Below are positions 24,296 to 33,874 of a DNA stretch of 64,000 nucleotides, one piece after another. Made by a program: the position numbers and the translations under genes. Below the pieces are notes generated by a model. It was given only the letters and a program-made list of their open reading frames with translations, did not search any database and was not told where the DNA came from. This DNA comes from Pseudomonas sp. N40(2020) (GTDB lineage Bacteria > Pseudomonadota > Gammaproteobacteria > Pseudomonadales > Pseudomonadaceae), in NCBI RefSeq assembly GCF_014472415.1, contig NZ_JACSZV010000027.1:23574-87573 (forward strand), written 5' to 3'. How positions within the stretch are numbered: position 1 is the stretch's first letter; each line of letters opens with the position of its first letter.

Positions 24296-25738
24296 ATGTT
24301 CGATTTCCACCCCCAGCTCAAGCAGCGCTTCGCTGCCTTGCGCACGGGCGCTGAATTCTTTTCCCTGCGGTATGTACGCGAGTCCGGCCAGTACCTGTCG
24401 GTGCGCAAGAACGTTGCCGAACCGCCGAGCCTGAGCCGCGACGAAGGGGCGATGCTCACGGTGCGGGTCAACGGTGTCGAGGCCTACGCGGCCACCAACG
24501 ACCTCTCGCAACAAGGCCTGCAAGCCGCCCTCGAGCGCGCCGAACAGCAGGCCCGGGCGCTCAAGCCCCACGCCTTGCTCGACCTGCGCGATCAGCCGGT
24601 TTCGAGCGACCGCGCCGATTACTTTTCACCCAATCTTGACCAACCCTTCCCGTCCCTGAGCGAATGCTTTGAGCTGCTCGGCGCCGAATCCGCCTCGGTG
24701 CCAAAGGATGAGCGCCTGGTGAATTGGGAAGTGAGCATCGGCATCACCCACGTCGAGCAGATCTACCTGAGCAGCGCCGGCGCCGAACTGCGCCAGGCCC
24801 AGCGCTTCGTCTACCCGGGCCTCGACGTCACCGCCTACGACGGCAACGACAGCCAGACCCGCAGCCTCGGCCGTGAGAACTTCGGCCAGCAGGGCGGCGC
24901 GGATGTGATCAGCCGCTGCGGCCTGATCGGCGCCGGCCCGCAAGTCGCCGATCAGGCCTTGCAACTGCTGCTCGCACCGAACACCCCGCAAGGCCCGCGC
25001 GACCTGCTGCTGATGCCCGACCAGATGATGCTGCAGATCCACGAGTCCATCGGCCACCCGCTGGAACTCGACCGCATCCTCGGCGATGAACGTAATTACG
25101 CAGGCACCAGTTTCGTCAAAGCCAGCGACTTCGGCAGCCTGCAATACGGCTCGAAGCTGCTCAACGTGACGTTCGATCCGGGTATTCCCGAAGAACTCGC
25201 CAGCTACGGCCATGACGACGACGGCACCAAGGCCAGCAAACAATTCCTGATTCGCGAAGGCCTGTTACTCCGGCCACTGGGCGGTGCACTGTCGCAGTTC
25301 CGTGCAGGGCTCGACGGCGTCGCCAACAGCCGCGCCTGCGGCTGGAACCGCCCGCCGATCGACCGCATGGCCAACCTCAACATCGAGCCGGGCGACCAGC
25401 CACTTGAGCAGATGATCAAGGGCATCGAGCACGGCATTTTGATGAGCACCAACCGATCGTGGTCGATTGACGATGCGCGCAACAAATTCCAGTTCGGCTG
25501 CGAATGGGGTCAGTTGATCGAAAACGGCGAACTCAAAGGCGTGGTGAAAAACCCCAACTACCGGGCGATTTCCGCGCACTTCTGGAAGAGCCTGCGCGCT
25601 GTCGGCGATGCCAACACCGTCAAGGTGCTGGGCACGCCAAACTGCGGCAAAGGCGAACCGAACCAGGTAATCCGCGTCGGCCACGCTTCACCGGCCTGCG
25701 TATTCAGCAACGTTGATGTATTTGGGGGAGACGCCTGA
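24296..25738 (+). CDS. TldD-family metalloprotease (paralogue)
   Basis: A 480-residue TldD/PmbA-family protein. The metal motif HESIGH is at residues 249-254 (HxxxH type used by TldD), followed by PLELDRILGDERNYAG. The C-terminal ligand region TPNCGKGEPNQ, with Cys near residue 450, is also present. TldD forms a heterodimer with TldE/PmbA and cleaves unfolded peptides, as in microcin B17 maturation and CcdA turnover. The stop overlaps the start of the next gene by one base (TGATG), so the pair is translationally coupled. Divergence from canonical TldD sequence suggests this is a second, less-studied pair. Confidence 0.88.
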   Translation: MFDFHPQLKQRFAALRTGAEFFSLRYVRESGQYLSVRKNVAEPPSLSRDEGAMLTVRVNGVEAYAATNDLSQQGLQAALERAEQQARALKPHALLDLRDQPVSSDRADYFSPNLDQPFPSLSECFELLGAESASVPKDERLVNWEVSIGITHVEQIYLSSAGAELRQAQRFVYPGLDVTAYDGNDSQTRSLGRENFGQQGGADVISRCGLIGAGPQVADQALQLLLAPNTPQGPRDLLLMPDQMMLQIHESIGHPLELDRILGDERNYAGTSFVKASDFGSLQYGSKLLNVTFDPGIPEELASYGHDDDGTKASKQFLIREGLLLRPLGGALSQFRAGLDGVANSRACGWNRPPIDRMANLNIEPGDQPLEQMIKGIEHGILMSTNRSWSIDDARNKFQFGCEWGQLIENGELKGVVKNPNYRAISAHFWKSLRAVGDANTVKVLGTPNCGKGEPNQVIRVGHASPACVFSNVDVFGGDA

Positions 25739-27075
25739 TGAGTATTTCGAAGAGTCAGTCCGACGCCTTCAAGGTCATGGTCAATTGGCTGCGCGACAGC
25801 GTGCGCGAGCCCGAGCAGTTCACCCTCAGCTACGCCGCCGAATCCTCGGCATTCGTGCGTTTCAACCACGCCAAGGTGCGGCAGGCCGGGCAAGTGCAGC
25901 AAGCCGAGGTTGGCCTGAAACTGATCAACGACGGCCGCCACGCCGACCTGCACATCACCCTGTCCGGTGATCAGGAAGCCGACCTGCAACGCCTTGCCGA
26001 AGGCCTGCATCAACTGCGCGAAACCCTGCCGCTGCTGCCGCAGGATCCGTATCTGTTGCTCAACCACAACGGCTGGCAGAGCAAGAACATCCAGGAACAT
26101 CCGCTGCCTGACACCGAGCAGGTCGTGGCAGAAATCTGCGCTGCTGCTGAAGGTCTGGATCTGGTCGGTTTCTATGCGGCCGGCCCGATCAGCCGTGGCT
26201 TCGCCAGCTCTGCGGGTGCATTTGGCTGGCATCAGGCCAACAGCTTCAATTTCGACTTCAGCCTGTTCCATGAAAATGGCGAAGCGGTGAAGGCGAGCTA
26301 CGCCGGGCACGAATGGAGCAGCGAAGGCTTCGCCAAGCGTTTCCAGCAGGCCCGCGAGCAGCTTGAGTTTCTCGGTCGCCCGCTGCGCACACTGGCACCG
26401 GGGCAGTACCGCGCTTACCTGGCACCCGCTGCACTGGAAGAAATCATGGGCATGTTGTGCTGGGGTGGTTTCTCGGCACAGTCGATTGCCAGCAAAAGCA
26501 GCCCGCTGCAAAAGCTGTATGCCGGCGATCAGACATTCAGCCCACTGGTGTCGCTGGATGAGAAAGTCAGCGGTTCACTGAGCCCGGCGTTTTCCGGGGA
26601 GGGTTATCCGCGCAGCGATCTGCGGCTGATCATCGAAGGCAAGGCCGGCGAGCAACTGGTCGGGTCGCGCAGTGCCGCCGAATACGGCTTGACCGCCAAC
26701 GGCGCCAGCGGCGGTGAAGCACCGAGTGCGTTGAACATGGCGGCCGGTGATCTGTCGCAAGCGGAGATACTCAAGCAATTGGGCACCGGGCTGTACATCA
26801 GCAATTTGTGGTACCTGAACTTCTCGGATCAACCGGCGGCGCGCCTCACCGGCATGACTCGCTTCGCAACCTTCTGGGTCGAGAACGGCGAGATTCAGGC
26901 GCCGGTCAGCACCATGCGTTTTGATGACAGCGCTTACAACCTGCTCGGTTCGCAGCTGGAAGCGCTGACCGCCGAGCGCGAGATGTTGCTGTCGGCGAGC
27001 ACGTATAGCCAGCGCAATACTTCGTCGGCGCTATTGCCGGGCGCGCTGGTGAGCCGATTGACCTTGACCCTCTGA
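25738..27075 (+). CDS. TldE/PmbA-family partner protein
   Basis: A 445-residue member of the same family without the HExxxH motif, as expected for the non-catalytic TldE/PmbA partner. Family-like segments include FVRFNHAKVRQAGQVQQAEVGLKLI near the N-terminus and GTGLYISNLWYLNFSDQPAARLTGMTRFATFWVENGEIQAPVSTMRFDDSAYNLLGS near the C-terminus. Translation is coupled to the TldD-like gene by a one-base overlap. The pair would act as one peptidase complex in the cytoplasm; its substrate is unknown. No small precursor-peptide gene is evident next to it. Confidence 0.85.
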   Translation: MSISKSQSDAFKVMVNWLRDSVREPEQFTLSYAAESSAFVRFNHAKVRQAGQVQQAEVGLKLINDGRHADLHITLSGDQEADLQRLAEGLHQLRETLPLLPQDPYLLLNHNGWQSKNIQEHPLPDTEQVVAEICAAAEGLDLVGFYAAGPISRGFASSAGAFGWHQANSFNFDFSLFHENGEAVKASYAGHEWSSEGFAKRFQQAREQLEFLGRPLRTLAPGQYRAYLAPAALEEIMGMLCWGGFSAQSIASKSSPLQKLYAGDQTFSPLVSLDEKVSGSLSPAFSGEGYPRSDLRLIIEGKAGEQLVGSRSAAEYGLTANGASGGEAPSALNMAAGDLSQAEILKQLGTGLYISNLWYLNFSDQPAARLTGMTRFATFWVENGEIQAPVSTMRFDDSAYNLLGSQLEALTAEREMLLSASTYSQRNTSSALLPGALVSRLTLTL

Positions 27076-27079
27076 CGGC

Positions 27080-27189
27080 GATCGTTCCCACGCTACGCGT
27101 GGGAATGCAGCCCGGGACGCTCCGCGTCCCCGCCAAAGCGGACGCAGAGCGTCCGTTGCGGCATTCCCACGCAGAGCGTGGGAACGATC
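27080..27189. repeat. 109-bp four-hairpin repeat, copy C
   Basis: This copy is about 110 bp and begins 4 nt after the stop codon of the TldE-like gene. It ends 24 nt before the start of the next gene. The same hairpin order as copies A and B is present. Confidence 0.9.
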
Positions 27190-27213
27190 ATCAAACAGAC
27201 CACAAGAGGTTCC

Positions 27214-28641
27214 ATGCCCAACCGCCCGCCTCTCGACGCCATCACCGCACGCTGGTTGCCGTGGGTCGTCGCCATCGCGTTCTTCATGCAGTCCCTCGAC
27301 GGGACCATCCTCAACACCGCCCTGCCGGCCATGGCCCGGGATCTGGCCGAAGACCCGTTACGCATGCAAGGCGTGATCATCGCCTACATGCTCACCGTGG
27401 CGTTGCTGATTCCCGCTTCCGGCTGGATCGCCGACCGCTTCGGCACCAAGAAAATCTTCTTCGGCGCGATCCTGCTGTTCAGCCTCGGCTCGCTGCTCTG
27501 CGCGCTGTCGAGCAGCTTGAGCATGCTGGTAGGGGCCCGGGTGATTCAGGGCCTTGGCGGTGCGCTGATGCTGCCGGTCGGGCGACTGGTGGTGCTGCGT
27601 GCCTATCCGCGATCCGAACTGGTGCGGATCATGGGCTTCATCACCATTCCCGGCCTGCTCGGCCCACTGATCGGCCCGACCATGGGCGGCTGGATGGTGG
27701 AGTACCTGACGTGGCACTGGATCTTCCTGATCAACCTGCCGGTCGGCGTCATCGGTTGTTACGCGGTATGGAAATTCATTCCCGATCTGCGCGGCACTGA
27801 GCGCACGCGTTTCGACAGTCTCGGCTTCCTGCTGTTTGGTGCGGCGATGATCCTCATCACCATCGCCATGGAAGGCCTCGGCGAACTGCACCTGCCGCAC
27901 TTGCGGGTGATGTTGCTGCTGTTCGGCGGCATGGCGTGTCTCGCGGCGTACTGGCTGCGCGCCGGGCATATCGAAAATCCATTGTTCGCGCCATCGCTGT
28001 TCAAGACCCGCACCTTTGCCGTCGGCATTCTCGGCAACCTGTTCGCCCGTCTGGGCAGCGGCGCCCTGCCGTTTCTGGTGCCGTTGCTGCTGCAAGTGGC
28101 GCTGGGTTATTCACCGTCGCAAGCCGGGATGAGCATGCTGCCGCTGGCCGCTGCGGCGATGGTCGCCAAGTGGGTGGCGCGGCCGCTGATTGAACGCCTC
28201 GGTTATCGCATCGTTCTCACCGGCAACACGCTGGCGCTGGGGATCATGCTGGCGAGCATGGGCCTGGTCAGCGAGCAGACGCCGTACTGGTTGCTCTTGT
28301 GCCTGCTGGCGGTGCTCGGCGCGATCAACTCGCTGCAATTCACCGCGATGAACACCGTGACCCTGATCGACCTCGATGACGCCAGCGCCAGTAGCGGCAA
28401 CAGTCTGCTGTCGGTGGTCGCGCAGTTGTCGTTGAGTCTCGGTGTGGCGTGCGCCGGTGCATTGCTCGGCGGTTTTACGGCGGAGATCGGCAACGATGGC
28501 GTGGAAACCGTGCTGGGTGCCTTCCAGTTGACCTTTGTGACGGTCGGAATCATGGCGATGCTCGCCGCGACGATCTTCTCGCAACTGTCGAAAGAAGATG
28601 GCCGGCGCGCCAAACGTCCGGAAGAACACATCGAACATTAA
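27214..28641 (+). CDS. mdtD: MdtD-like MFS exporter (DHA2 family)
   Basis: A 475-residue major facilitator with about 14 membrane segments. It closely follows the MdtD pattern: FFMQSLDGTILNTALPAMARDL, SGWIADRFGTKKIFFGAILLFSLGSLLCALSSSL and GARVIQGLGGALMLPVGRLVVLRAYPRSELV. DHA2 carriers export drugs or metabolites with proton exchange; the substrate here is unknown. I start at 27214, preceded by AAGAGG; the longer open frame begins inside the preceding repeat. A charged tail ends the protein. Confidence 0.9.
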   Translation: MPNRPPLDAITARWLPWVVAIAFFMQSLDGTILNTALPAMARDLAEDPLRMQGVIIAYMLTVALLIPASGWIADRFGTKKIFFGAILLFSLGSLLCALSSSLSMLVGARVIQGLGGALMLPVGRLVVLRAYPRSELVRIMGFITIPGLLGPLIGPTMGGWMVEYLTWHWIFLINLPVGVIGCYAVWKFIPDLRGTERTRFDSLGFLLFGAAMILITIAMEGLGELHLPHLRVMLLLFGGMACLAAYWLRAGHIENPLFAPSLFKTRTFAVGILGNLFARLGSGALPFLVPLLLQVALGYSPSQAGMSMLPLAAAAMVAKWVARPLIERLGYRIVLTGNTLALGIMLASMGLVSEQTPYWLLLCLLAVLGAINSLQFTAMNTVTLIDLDDASASSGNSLLSVVAQLSLSLGVACAGALLGGFTAEIGNDGVETVLGAFQLTFVTVGIMAMLAATIFSQLSKEDGRRAKRPEEHIEH

Positions 28642-28721
28642 TCACTGTTCGTCCAGAACTTTCGAGAAAAGTGGCACGGGGCTGCTACACTGCGCGACAT
28701 TTTGTTTTGCAGGCCAGTCCC

Positions 28722-30107
28722 GTGACCACCATCGCCACCGCTTTTAATACTCTGCCGCTGTCCGCCGCCATGCTGGCTAACCTCGAATCCCTCGGTTATG
28801 CCCAAATGACGCCGATCCAGGCGCAGAGCTTGCCGGTGATCCTCAAGGGGATGGACCTGATCGCCCAGGCCAAAACCGGTAGCGGCAAAACCGCTGCATT
28901 CGGCATCGGCCTGCTCAACCCGATCAACCCGCGCTACTTCGGTTGCCAGGCGCTGGTGATCTGCCCGACCCGTGAGCTGGCCGACCAGGTCGCCAAGGAA
29001 GTCCGTCGTCTGGCCCGTGCCGAAGACAACATCAAAGTCCTGACCCTGTGCGGCGGCGTGTCGTTCGGCCCGCAGATCGCTTCGCTGGAACACGGCGCAC
29101 ACATCATCGTCGGCACCCCGGGACGCATTCAGCAGCATCTGCGCAAGGGTTCGCTGGTACTTGATGGCCTGAACACGCTGATCCTCGACGAAGCCGACCG
29201 CATGCTCGACATGGGTTTCTACGACGCTATCGAAGACATCATCGTCAAAACCCCAGAGCGTCGTCAGACCCTGCTGTTCTCCGCGACGTATCCTGTGGGC
29301 ATCAAGCAACTGGCCTCGAAATTCATGCGTGATCCGCAAACGGTCAAGGCCGAAGCGTTCCACGATGACACCCAGATTGAGCAGCGCTTCTACGAGATTT
29401 CCCCGGAAGACCGTATGAGCGTGGTGACCAAAGTCCTGCACCACTTCCGTCCGGCTTCCTGCGTGGCGTTCTGTTTCACCAAGCAGCAGGTGCAGGAAAC
29501 CGTCGACCACCTGACCGCCAAGGGCATTTCCGCCGTCGGCTTGCACGGCGATCTGGAACAGCGTGACCGCGATCAGGTGCTGGCAATGTTCGCCAACCGC
29601 AGCACTTCAGTGCTGGTCGCCACCGACGTTGCCGCCCGTGGTCTGGACATCGATGCACTGGACATGGTGATCAACGTCGAACTGGCCCGCGACTCGGAAA
29701 TCCACATTCACCGCGTTGGCCGTACCGGTCGTGCCGGCGAGAAAGGCATTGCGATCAGCCTCGTTGCACCGGGCGAAGCGCACCGCGCGCAGGCCATCGA
29801 GCAACTGCAGAAATCCCCGCTGAACTGGGATCAGGTCGACAACCTCAAGTCCCAGGGCCTCGCCCCGTTGCAGCCGCCGATGACCACCCTGTGCATCGGC
29901 GCTGGCCGTAAAGACAAAGTGCGTCCGGGCGACATCCTCGGTGCTCTGACTGGCGACGCCGGCATTCCCGGCGCTCAGGTCGGCAAGATCGCGATCTTCG
30001 ACTTCCAGGCCTACGTGGCCGTTGAACGCACCGTGGCCATGCAAGCCTTGCAGCGTTTGAACGACGGCAAGATCAAGGGCCGTTCGTTGCGCGTGCGTAT
30101 CCTCTGA
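28722..30107 (+). CDS. dbpA: ATP-dependent RNA helicase DbpA
   Basis: A 461-residue DEAD-box helicase starting with GTG at 28722 (V/M-TTIATAFNTLPLSAAMLANLESLGY). Motifs in order are the Q motif (MTPIQAQSLP), I (AKTGSGKT), Ia (PTRELADQ), II (DEAD in LILDEADRMLDMG), III (FSATY), and VI (HRVGRTGRAG). The C-terminal 75 residues form the DbpA RNA-binding domain that recognises hairpin 92 of 23S rRNA, which identifies the protein. It acts in large-subunit ribosome assembly. The in-frame upstream extension into the exporter gene is rejected. Confidence 0.94.
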   Translation: MTTIATAFNTLPLSAAMLANLESLGYAQMTPIQAQSLPVILKGMDLIAQAKTGSGKTAAFGIGLLNPINPRYFGCQALVICPTRELADQVAKEVRRLARAEDNIKVLTLCGGVSFGPQIASLEHGAHIIVGTPGRIQQHLRKGSLVLDGLNTLILDEADRMLDMGFYDAIEDIIVKTPERRQTLLFSATYPVGIKQLASKFMRDPQTVKAEAFHDDTQIEQRFYEISPEDRMSVVTKVLHHFRPASCVAFCFTKQQVQETVDHLTAKGISAVGLHGDLEQRDRDQVLAMFANRSTSVLVATDVAARGLDIDALDMVINVELARDSEIHIHRVGRTGRAGEKGIAISLVAPGEAHRAQAIEQLQKSPLNWDQVDNLKSQGLAPLQPPMTTLCIGAGRKDKVRPGDILGALTGDAGIPGAQVGKIAIFDFQAYVAVERTVAMQALQRLNDGKIKGRSLRVRIL

Positions 30108-30110
30108 CCC

Positions 30111-30222
30111 GGTCGTTCCCACGCTCTGCGTGGGAACGCATCCTGTGACGCTCCGCGTCACGATTCAACAGCGGGCGCAGAGCGTCCATGGCGGCATTCC
30201 CACGCAGAGCGTGGGAACGATC
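30111..30222. repeat. 109-bp four-hairpin repeat, copy D
   Basis: The copy is about 112 bp, begins three bases after the dbpA stop codon and ends 19 nt before the next start codon. One inner hairpin has a changed base pair (GTGACGCTCCGCGTCAC), a compensatory-looking change. Confidence 0.88.
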
Positions 30223-30241
30223 ATTGTGTGAGGACACCGTT

Positions 30242-31420
30242 TTGCGCTCTACCGAAGTCGTGATCATTGGCGCTGGCGCCGCTGGATTGATGTGTGCACT
30301 GACCGCCGCCGGGCGTGGCCGTCAGGTACTGCTGCTCGACCATGCGAACAAGGCCGGCAAGAAAATCCTGATGTCGGGCGGTGGTCGCTGCAATTTCACC
30401 AACATGTACACCGAACCAAGCAATTTCCTTTCGCAAAACCCGCACTTCTGCAAATCCGCACTGGCGCGCTACACCCAGTGGGATTTCATCGGCATGGTCG
30501 GCAAGCACGCCGTGCCGTATCACGAGAAAAAACTCGGCCAGTTGTTTTGCGATAACAAGTCCAGCGACATCCTCGGCATGCTGCTGGACGAGTGCGATCA
30601 GGTCGGCGTCGAGTTGCACCTCGATACCTCGATCCAGACCATCGAAAAAATCGAGAGCGGTTACCTGCTCGACACCACTCTCGGCCAGATCCAGTGCCAG
30701 TCGCTGGTAATCGCCACCGGCGGTCTGTCGATCCCCACGCTAGGCGCCACCGGTTTCGGTTATCAGGTGGCCAAACAGTTCGGCCACGAACTGCTGCCGA
30801 CCCGCGCCGGCCTGGTGCCGTTCACCATCACCGATCAGCTCAAGGACTTGTGCACGGAGCTGTCCGGCACTTCCGTGGATTGTCTGGTGAGCTGCAACGA
30901 CCAGAGTTTTCGCGAGAACATCCTGTTCACCCATCGCGGGCTCAGCGGTCCGGCGATTCTGCAGATCTCTTCGTTCTGGGAATCCGGCGACACGGTGGAG
31001 ATCAATCTGCTGCCGGATCACGACGCGGCTACATGGCTGCAACAGCAAGTCGCCGAACGCCCGAACAGCGAACTGAAAACCCTGCTCGGTGAAATCTTCA
31101 CCAAGAAGATGGCCAATCTGCTGGCGGACAACTGGTTCGTCTCCAAACCGATGAAGCAATACACCCATGCCGAGCTGGCGGAAATCGCCGACAAGCTGGG
31201 GAGCTGGAAAGTCGTTCCGGCCGGCACCGAAGGTTATCGCACCGCCGAAGTTACGCTGGGTGGTGTCGATACTCGCGAAGTCTCCTCCAAGACCATGGAA
31301 TCGCTGAAAAGCCCTGGCCTGTACTTCATCGGCGAGGTGCTCGACGTCACCGGCCATCTGGGTGGCTTCAACTTCCAGTGGGCCTGGGCCTCGGGTTACG
31401 CTGCTGCGCAATACGTTTAA
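30242..31420 (+). CDS. YhiN/RdsA-type FAD-dependent oxidoreductase
   Basis: A 392-residue flavoprotein of the HI0933/YhiN (BaiN/RdsA) family. The FAD motif VVIIGAGAAGLMCALTAAGRG is at the N-terminus, then the family signature AGKKILMSGGGRCNFTN, and a C-terminal GLYFIGEVLDVTGHLGGFNFQWAWASG. I choose the TTG at 30242 because AGGA at 30231-30234 is 7 nt away and the FAD motif starts directly. The ATG at 30188 would add 18 residues encoded by the repeat. Relatives are poorly characterised reductases, so the substrate is unknown. Confidence 0.87.
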   Translation: MRSTEVVIIGAGAAGLMCALTAAGRGRQVLLLDHANKAGKKILMSGGGRCNFTNMYTEPSNFLSQNPHFCKSALARYTQWDFIGMVGKHAVPYHEKKLGQLFCDNKSSDILGMLLDECDQVGVELHLDTSIQTIEKIESGYLLDTTLGQIQCQSLVIATGGLSIPTLGATGFGYQVAKQFGHELLPTRAGLVPFTITDQLKDLCTELSGTSVDCLVSCNDQSFRENILFTHRGLSGPAILQISSFWESGDTVEINLLPDHDAATWLQQQVAERPNSELKTLLGEIFTKKMANLLADNWFVSKPMKQYTHAELAEIADKLGSWKVVPAGTEGYRTAEVTLGGVDTREVSSKTMESLKSPGLYFIGEVLDVTGHLGGFNFQWAWASGYAAAQYV

Positions 31421-31440
31421 TTCAAAGCTAAATACAAAAA

Positions 31441-31534
31441 CCTGTGGGAGCTGGCTTGCCAGCGATGAGGCCGGCAGATTCAACATCATTGTTGACTGTC
31501 AGGCAGCCATCGCTGGCAAGCCAGCTCCCACAGG
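31441..31534. repeat. REPIN before yccS
   Basis: CCTGTGGGAGCTGGCTTGCC at 31441 and its complement ending at 31534 flank a 43-nt spacer. The same subtype occurs at 12457-12547. Confidence 0.9.
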
Positions 31535-31674
31535 GTTATGTGCCCCATTCAAGATTTAATCCGGCACAAGATCTCAAAGGAACACTTTTTGCTGTCAGAT
31601 GTGATCGGCGCCATTGCGTCGGCGTCATTACTGGCTCAATTTAGCGGCATCGCCTCGGAAGGCCTTCGCACTTC

Positions 31675-33858
31675 ATGTCCTCGACCTCGTTTCGTCAGTC
31701 TTTGCGGCGCCTGTGGGCGCTGGATAAATTCAGCTATAGCGTGCGGGTGTTCATCGCCCTGACCGGCAGCATGGCGCTGTGTTGGTATCAGGATGAAATG
31801 GGGCTGCTGATCCCGTTGTTCCTGGGGATTATCGCCAGCGCCCTGGCCGAGACCGACGACAGTTGGCAGGGCCGCCTCAACGCACTCGCCGTGACGCTGG
31901 TGTGTTTCAGCATCGCCGCGCTTTCGGTGGAATTACTTTTCCCCTACCCCATCGTGTTTGCCGTCGCTCTGGCACTGGCCAGTTTCGGCCTGACCATGCT
32001 CGGTGCGCTCGGTGAGCGTTATGGTGCGATCGCGTCGGCGACCTTGATTCTCTCCGTGTACACGATGATCGGCGTCGATCAGCGCGGTGGCGCGGTGATC
32101 GATTTCTGGCATGAACCGATGCTGCTGGTGGCGGGCGCCGCTTGGTACGGCTTGCTCTCGGTGCTGTGGCAGGCGATGTTTTCCAATCAGCCGGTGCAGC
32201 AGAGTCTGGCGCGGTTATTCCGTGAACTCGGGTTCTACCTGAAGCTGAAATCCTCGCTGTTCGAGCCGGTCCGGCAGATGGACGTCGAAGCCCGGCGCCT
32301 GGAACTGGCCCAGCAAAATGGCCGCGTGGTCGCTGCACTGAACAGCGCCAAGGAAATCATCCTGCACCGGGTCGGCAACGGTCGCCCCGGCTCGAAAGTC
32401 AGCCGTTACCTGAAGCTGTACTTCCTCGCCCAGGACATTCACGAACGCGCCAGCTCTTCGCACTATCCGTACAACGCGCTGGCCGAAGCGTTCTTCCACA
32501 GCGACGTGCTGTTCCGCTGCCAGCGCCTGCTGCGCCAGCAAGGCAAGGCCTGCCGGGCGCTGGCCGAATCGATCCAGATGCGCCAGCCGTTCGTCTACGA
32601 CGCCAGTTTCGCCGAAGCCCTGAGCGACCTCGACGCCTCCCTCGAACACCTGCGCATCCAGAGCAATCCGGCCTGGCGCGGCCTGCTGCGGTCACTGCGC
32701 GCACTGGCGGCCAACCTCGGCACCCTCGACCGTCTGCTCAGCGACGCCAGCAACCCCGACGCCTTGGCCGACGCCACCGACAGCAGCCTGCTCGACCGCT
32801 CGCCACGCAATCTGAAAGACGTGTGGATTCGCCTGCGCACACAACTGACGCCGACTTCGCTGCTGTTCCGCCACGCCCTGCGTTTGCCGCTGGCATTGAG
32901 CATCGGCTACGGCATGGTGCATTTGATTCACCCGTCGCAAGGCTACTGGATCATCCTCACCACGCTGTTCGTCTGCCAGCCGAACTACGGCGCCACGCGA
33001 CGCAAACTCGGTCAGCGGATTCTCGGTACGGCCATCGGCCTGACCGTGGCATGGGCACTGTTCGATCTGTTCCCGAGCCCGTTGGTGCAGTCGTGCTTCG
33101 CCATCGCTGCCGGGGTGGTGTTCTTTACCAACCGCACCACCCGCTACACCCTGGCGACGGCAGCGATCACCATCATGGTGTTGTTCTGCTTCAATCAGGT
33201 CGGCGATGGTTACGGACTGTTCCTGCCACGGCTGTTCGATACCCTGCTCGGCAGCCTGATCGCCGGCCTGACGGTGTTCCTGTTCCTGCCGGACTGGCAG
33301 GGTCGACGCCTGAACAAAGTGCTGGCCAACACCCTGACCTGCAACAGCATCTACCTGCGCCAGATCATGCAGCAATACGCCGCCGGCAAGAGCGACGACC
33401 TCGCTTATCGCCTGGCCCGGCGCAACGCGCACAACGCCGATGCGGCGCTGTCGACGACGCTGGCGAACATGCTGATGGAACCGGGGCATTTCCGGAAGGA
33501 AGCGGATGTCGGTTTCCGCTTTCTGGTGCTGTCGCACACCTTGCTCAGTTATCTGTCAGGGCTGGGCGCGCATCGCGAGACTCAGTTGCCGGCCGATGTG
33601 CGCGAACATTTGATTGACGGTGCCGGCGTGAAACTGGCGGCGAGCATCGATGAAATCGCCCAAGGGCTGGCGAGCAAGCAGCCAGTGGCGATTCAGAGTG
33701 ATGAAGAAGAAGCGCTGGCCAATGAGCTGGAGCAGATGCCGGATGAGATTGATGAGGGGCAGCGGTTGGTACAGACGCAACTGGCGCTGATCTGCCGGCA
33801 GCTTGGGCCGTTGCGCACGCTGGCGGCGCACCTTATCAAAGACACTGCCGAGGTTTGA
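31675..33858 (+). CDS. yccS: YccS-like FUSC-family membrane protein
   Basis: A 727-residue inner-membrane protein. Two clusters of about five to six hydrophobic helices (residues 20-150 and 395-515) are separated and followed by large cytoplasmic helical regions, the YccS/YhfK (FUSC) layout. Typical sequence includes LIPLFLGIIASALAETDDSWQGRLNALAVTL near the N-terminus and GYWIILTTLFVCQPNYGATRRKLGQRILGT in the second cluster. The family is related to aromatic-acid efflux proteins such as AaeB, but its substrate is not established. GGAAGG lies about 12 nt before the ATG at 31675. Confidence 0.88.
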   Translation: MSSTSFRQSLRRLWALDKFSYSVRVFIALTGSMALCWYQDEMGLLIPLFLGIIASALAETDDSWQGRLNALAVTLVCFSIAALSVELLFPYPIVFAVALALASFGLTMLGALGERYGAIASATLILSVYTMIGVDQRGGAVIDFWHEPMLLVAGAAWYGLLSVLWQAMFSNQPVQQSLARLFRELGFYLKLKSSLFEPVRQMDVEARRLELAQQNGRVVAALNSAKEIILHRVGNGRPGSKVSRYLKLYFLAQDIHERASSSHYPYNALAEAFFHSDVLFRCQRLLRQQGKACRALAESIQMRQPFVYDASFAEALSDLDASLEHLRIQSNPAWRGLLRSLRALAANLGTLDRLLSDASNPDALADATDSSLLDRSPRNLKDVWIRLRTQLTPTSLLFRHALRLPLALSIGYGMVHLIHPSQGYWIILTTLFVCQPNYGATRRKLGQRILGTAIGLTVAWALFDLFPSPLVQSCFAIAAGVVFFTNRTTRYTLATAAITIMVLFCFNQVGDGYGLFLPRLFDTLLGSLIAGLTVFLFLPDWQGRRLNKVLANTLTCNSIYLRQIMQQYAAGKSDDLAYRLARRNAHNADAALSTTLANMLMEPGHFRKEADVGFRFLVLSHTLLSYLSGLGAHRETQLPADVREHLIDGAGVKLAASIDEIAQGLASKQPVAIQSDEEEALANELEQMPDEIDEGQRLVQTQLALICRQLGPLRTLAAHLIKDTAEV

Positions 33859-33874
33859 GGTGGCCGGACTGGCC

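Noticed and set aside
28672..28686. TGGCACGGGGCTGCT before dbpA as a sigma-54 promoter
   Set aside because: The GC of the -12 element is one base off the required GG-N10-GC spacing, and dbpA is not a typical sigma-54 target.
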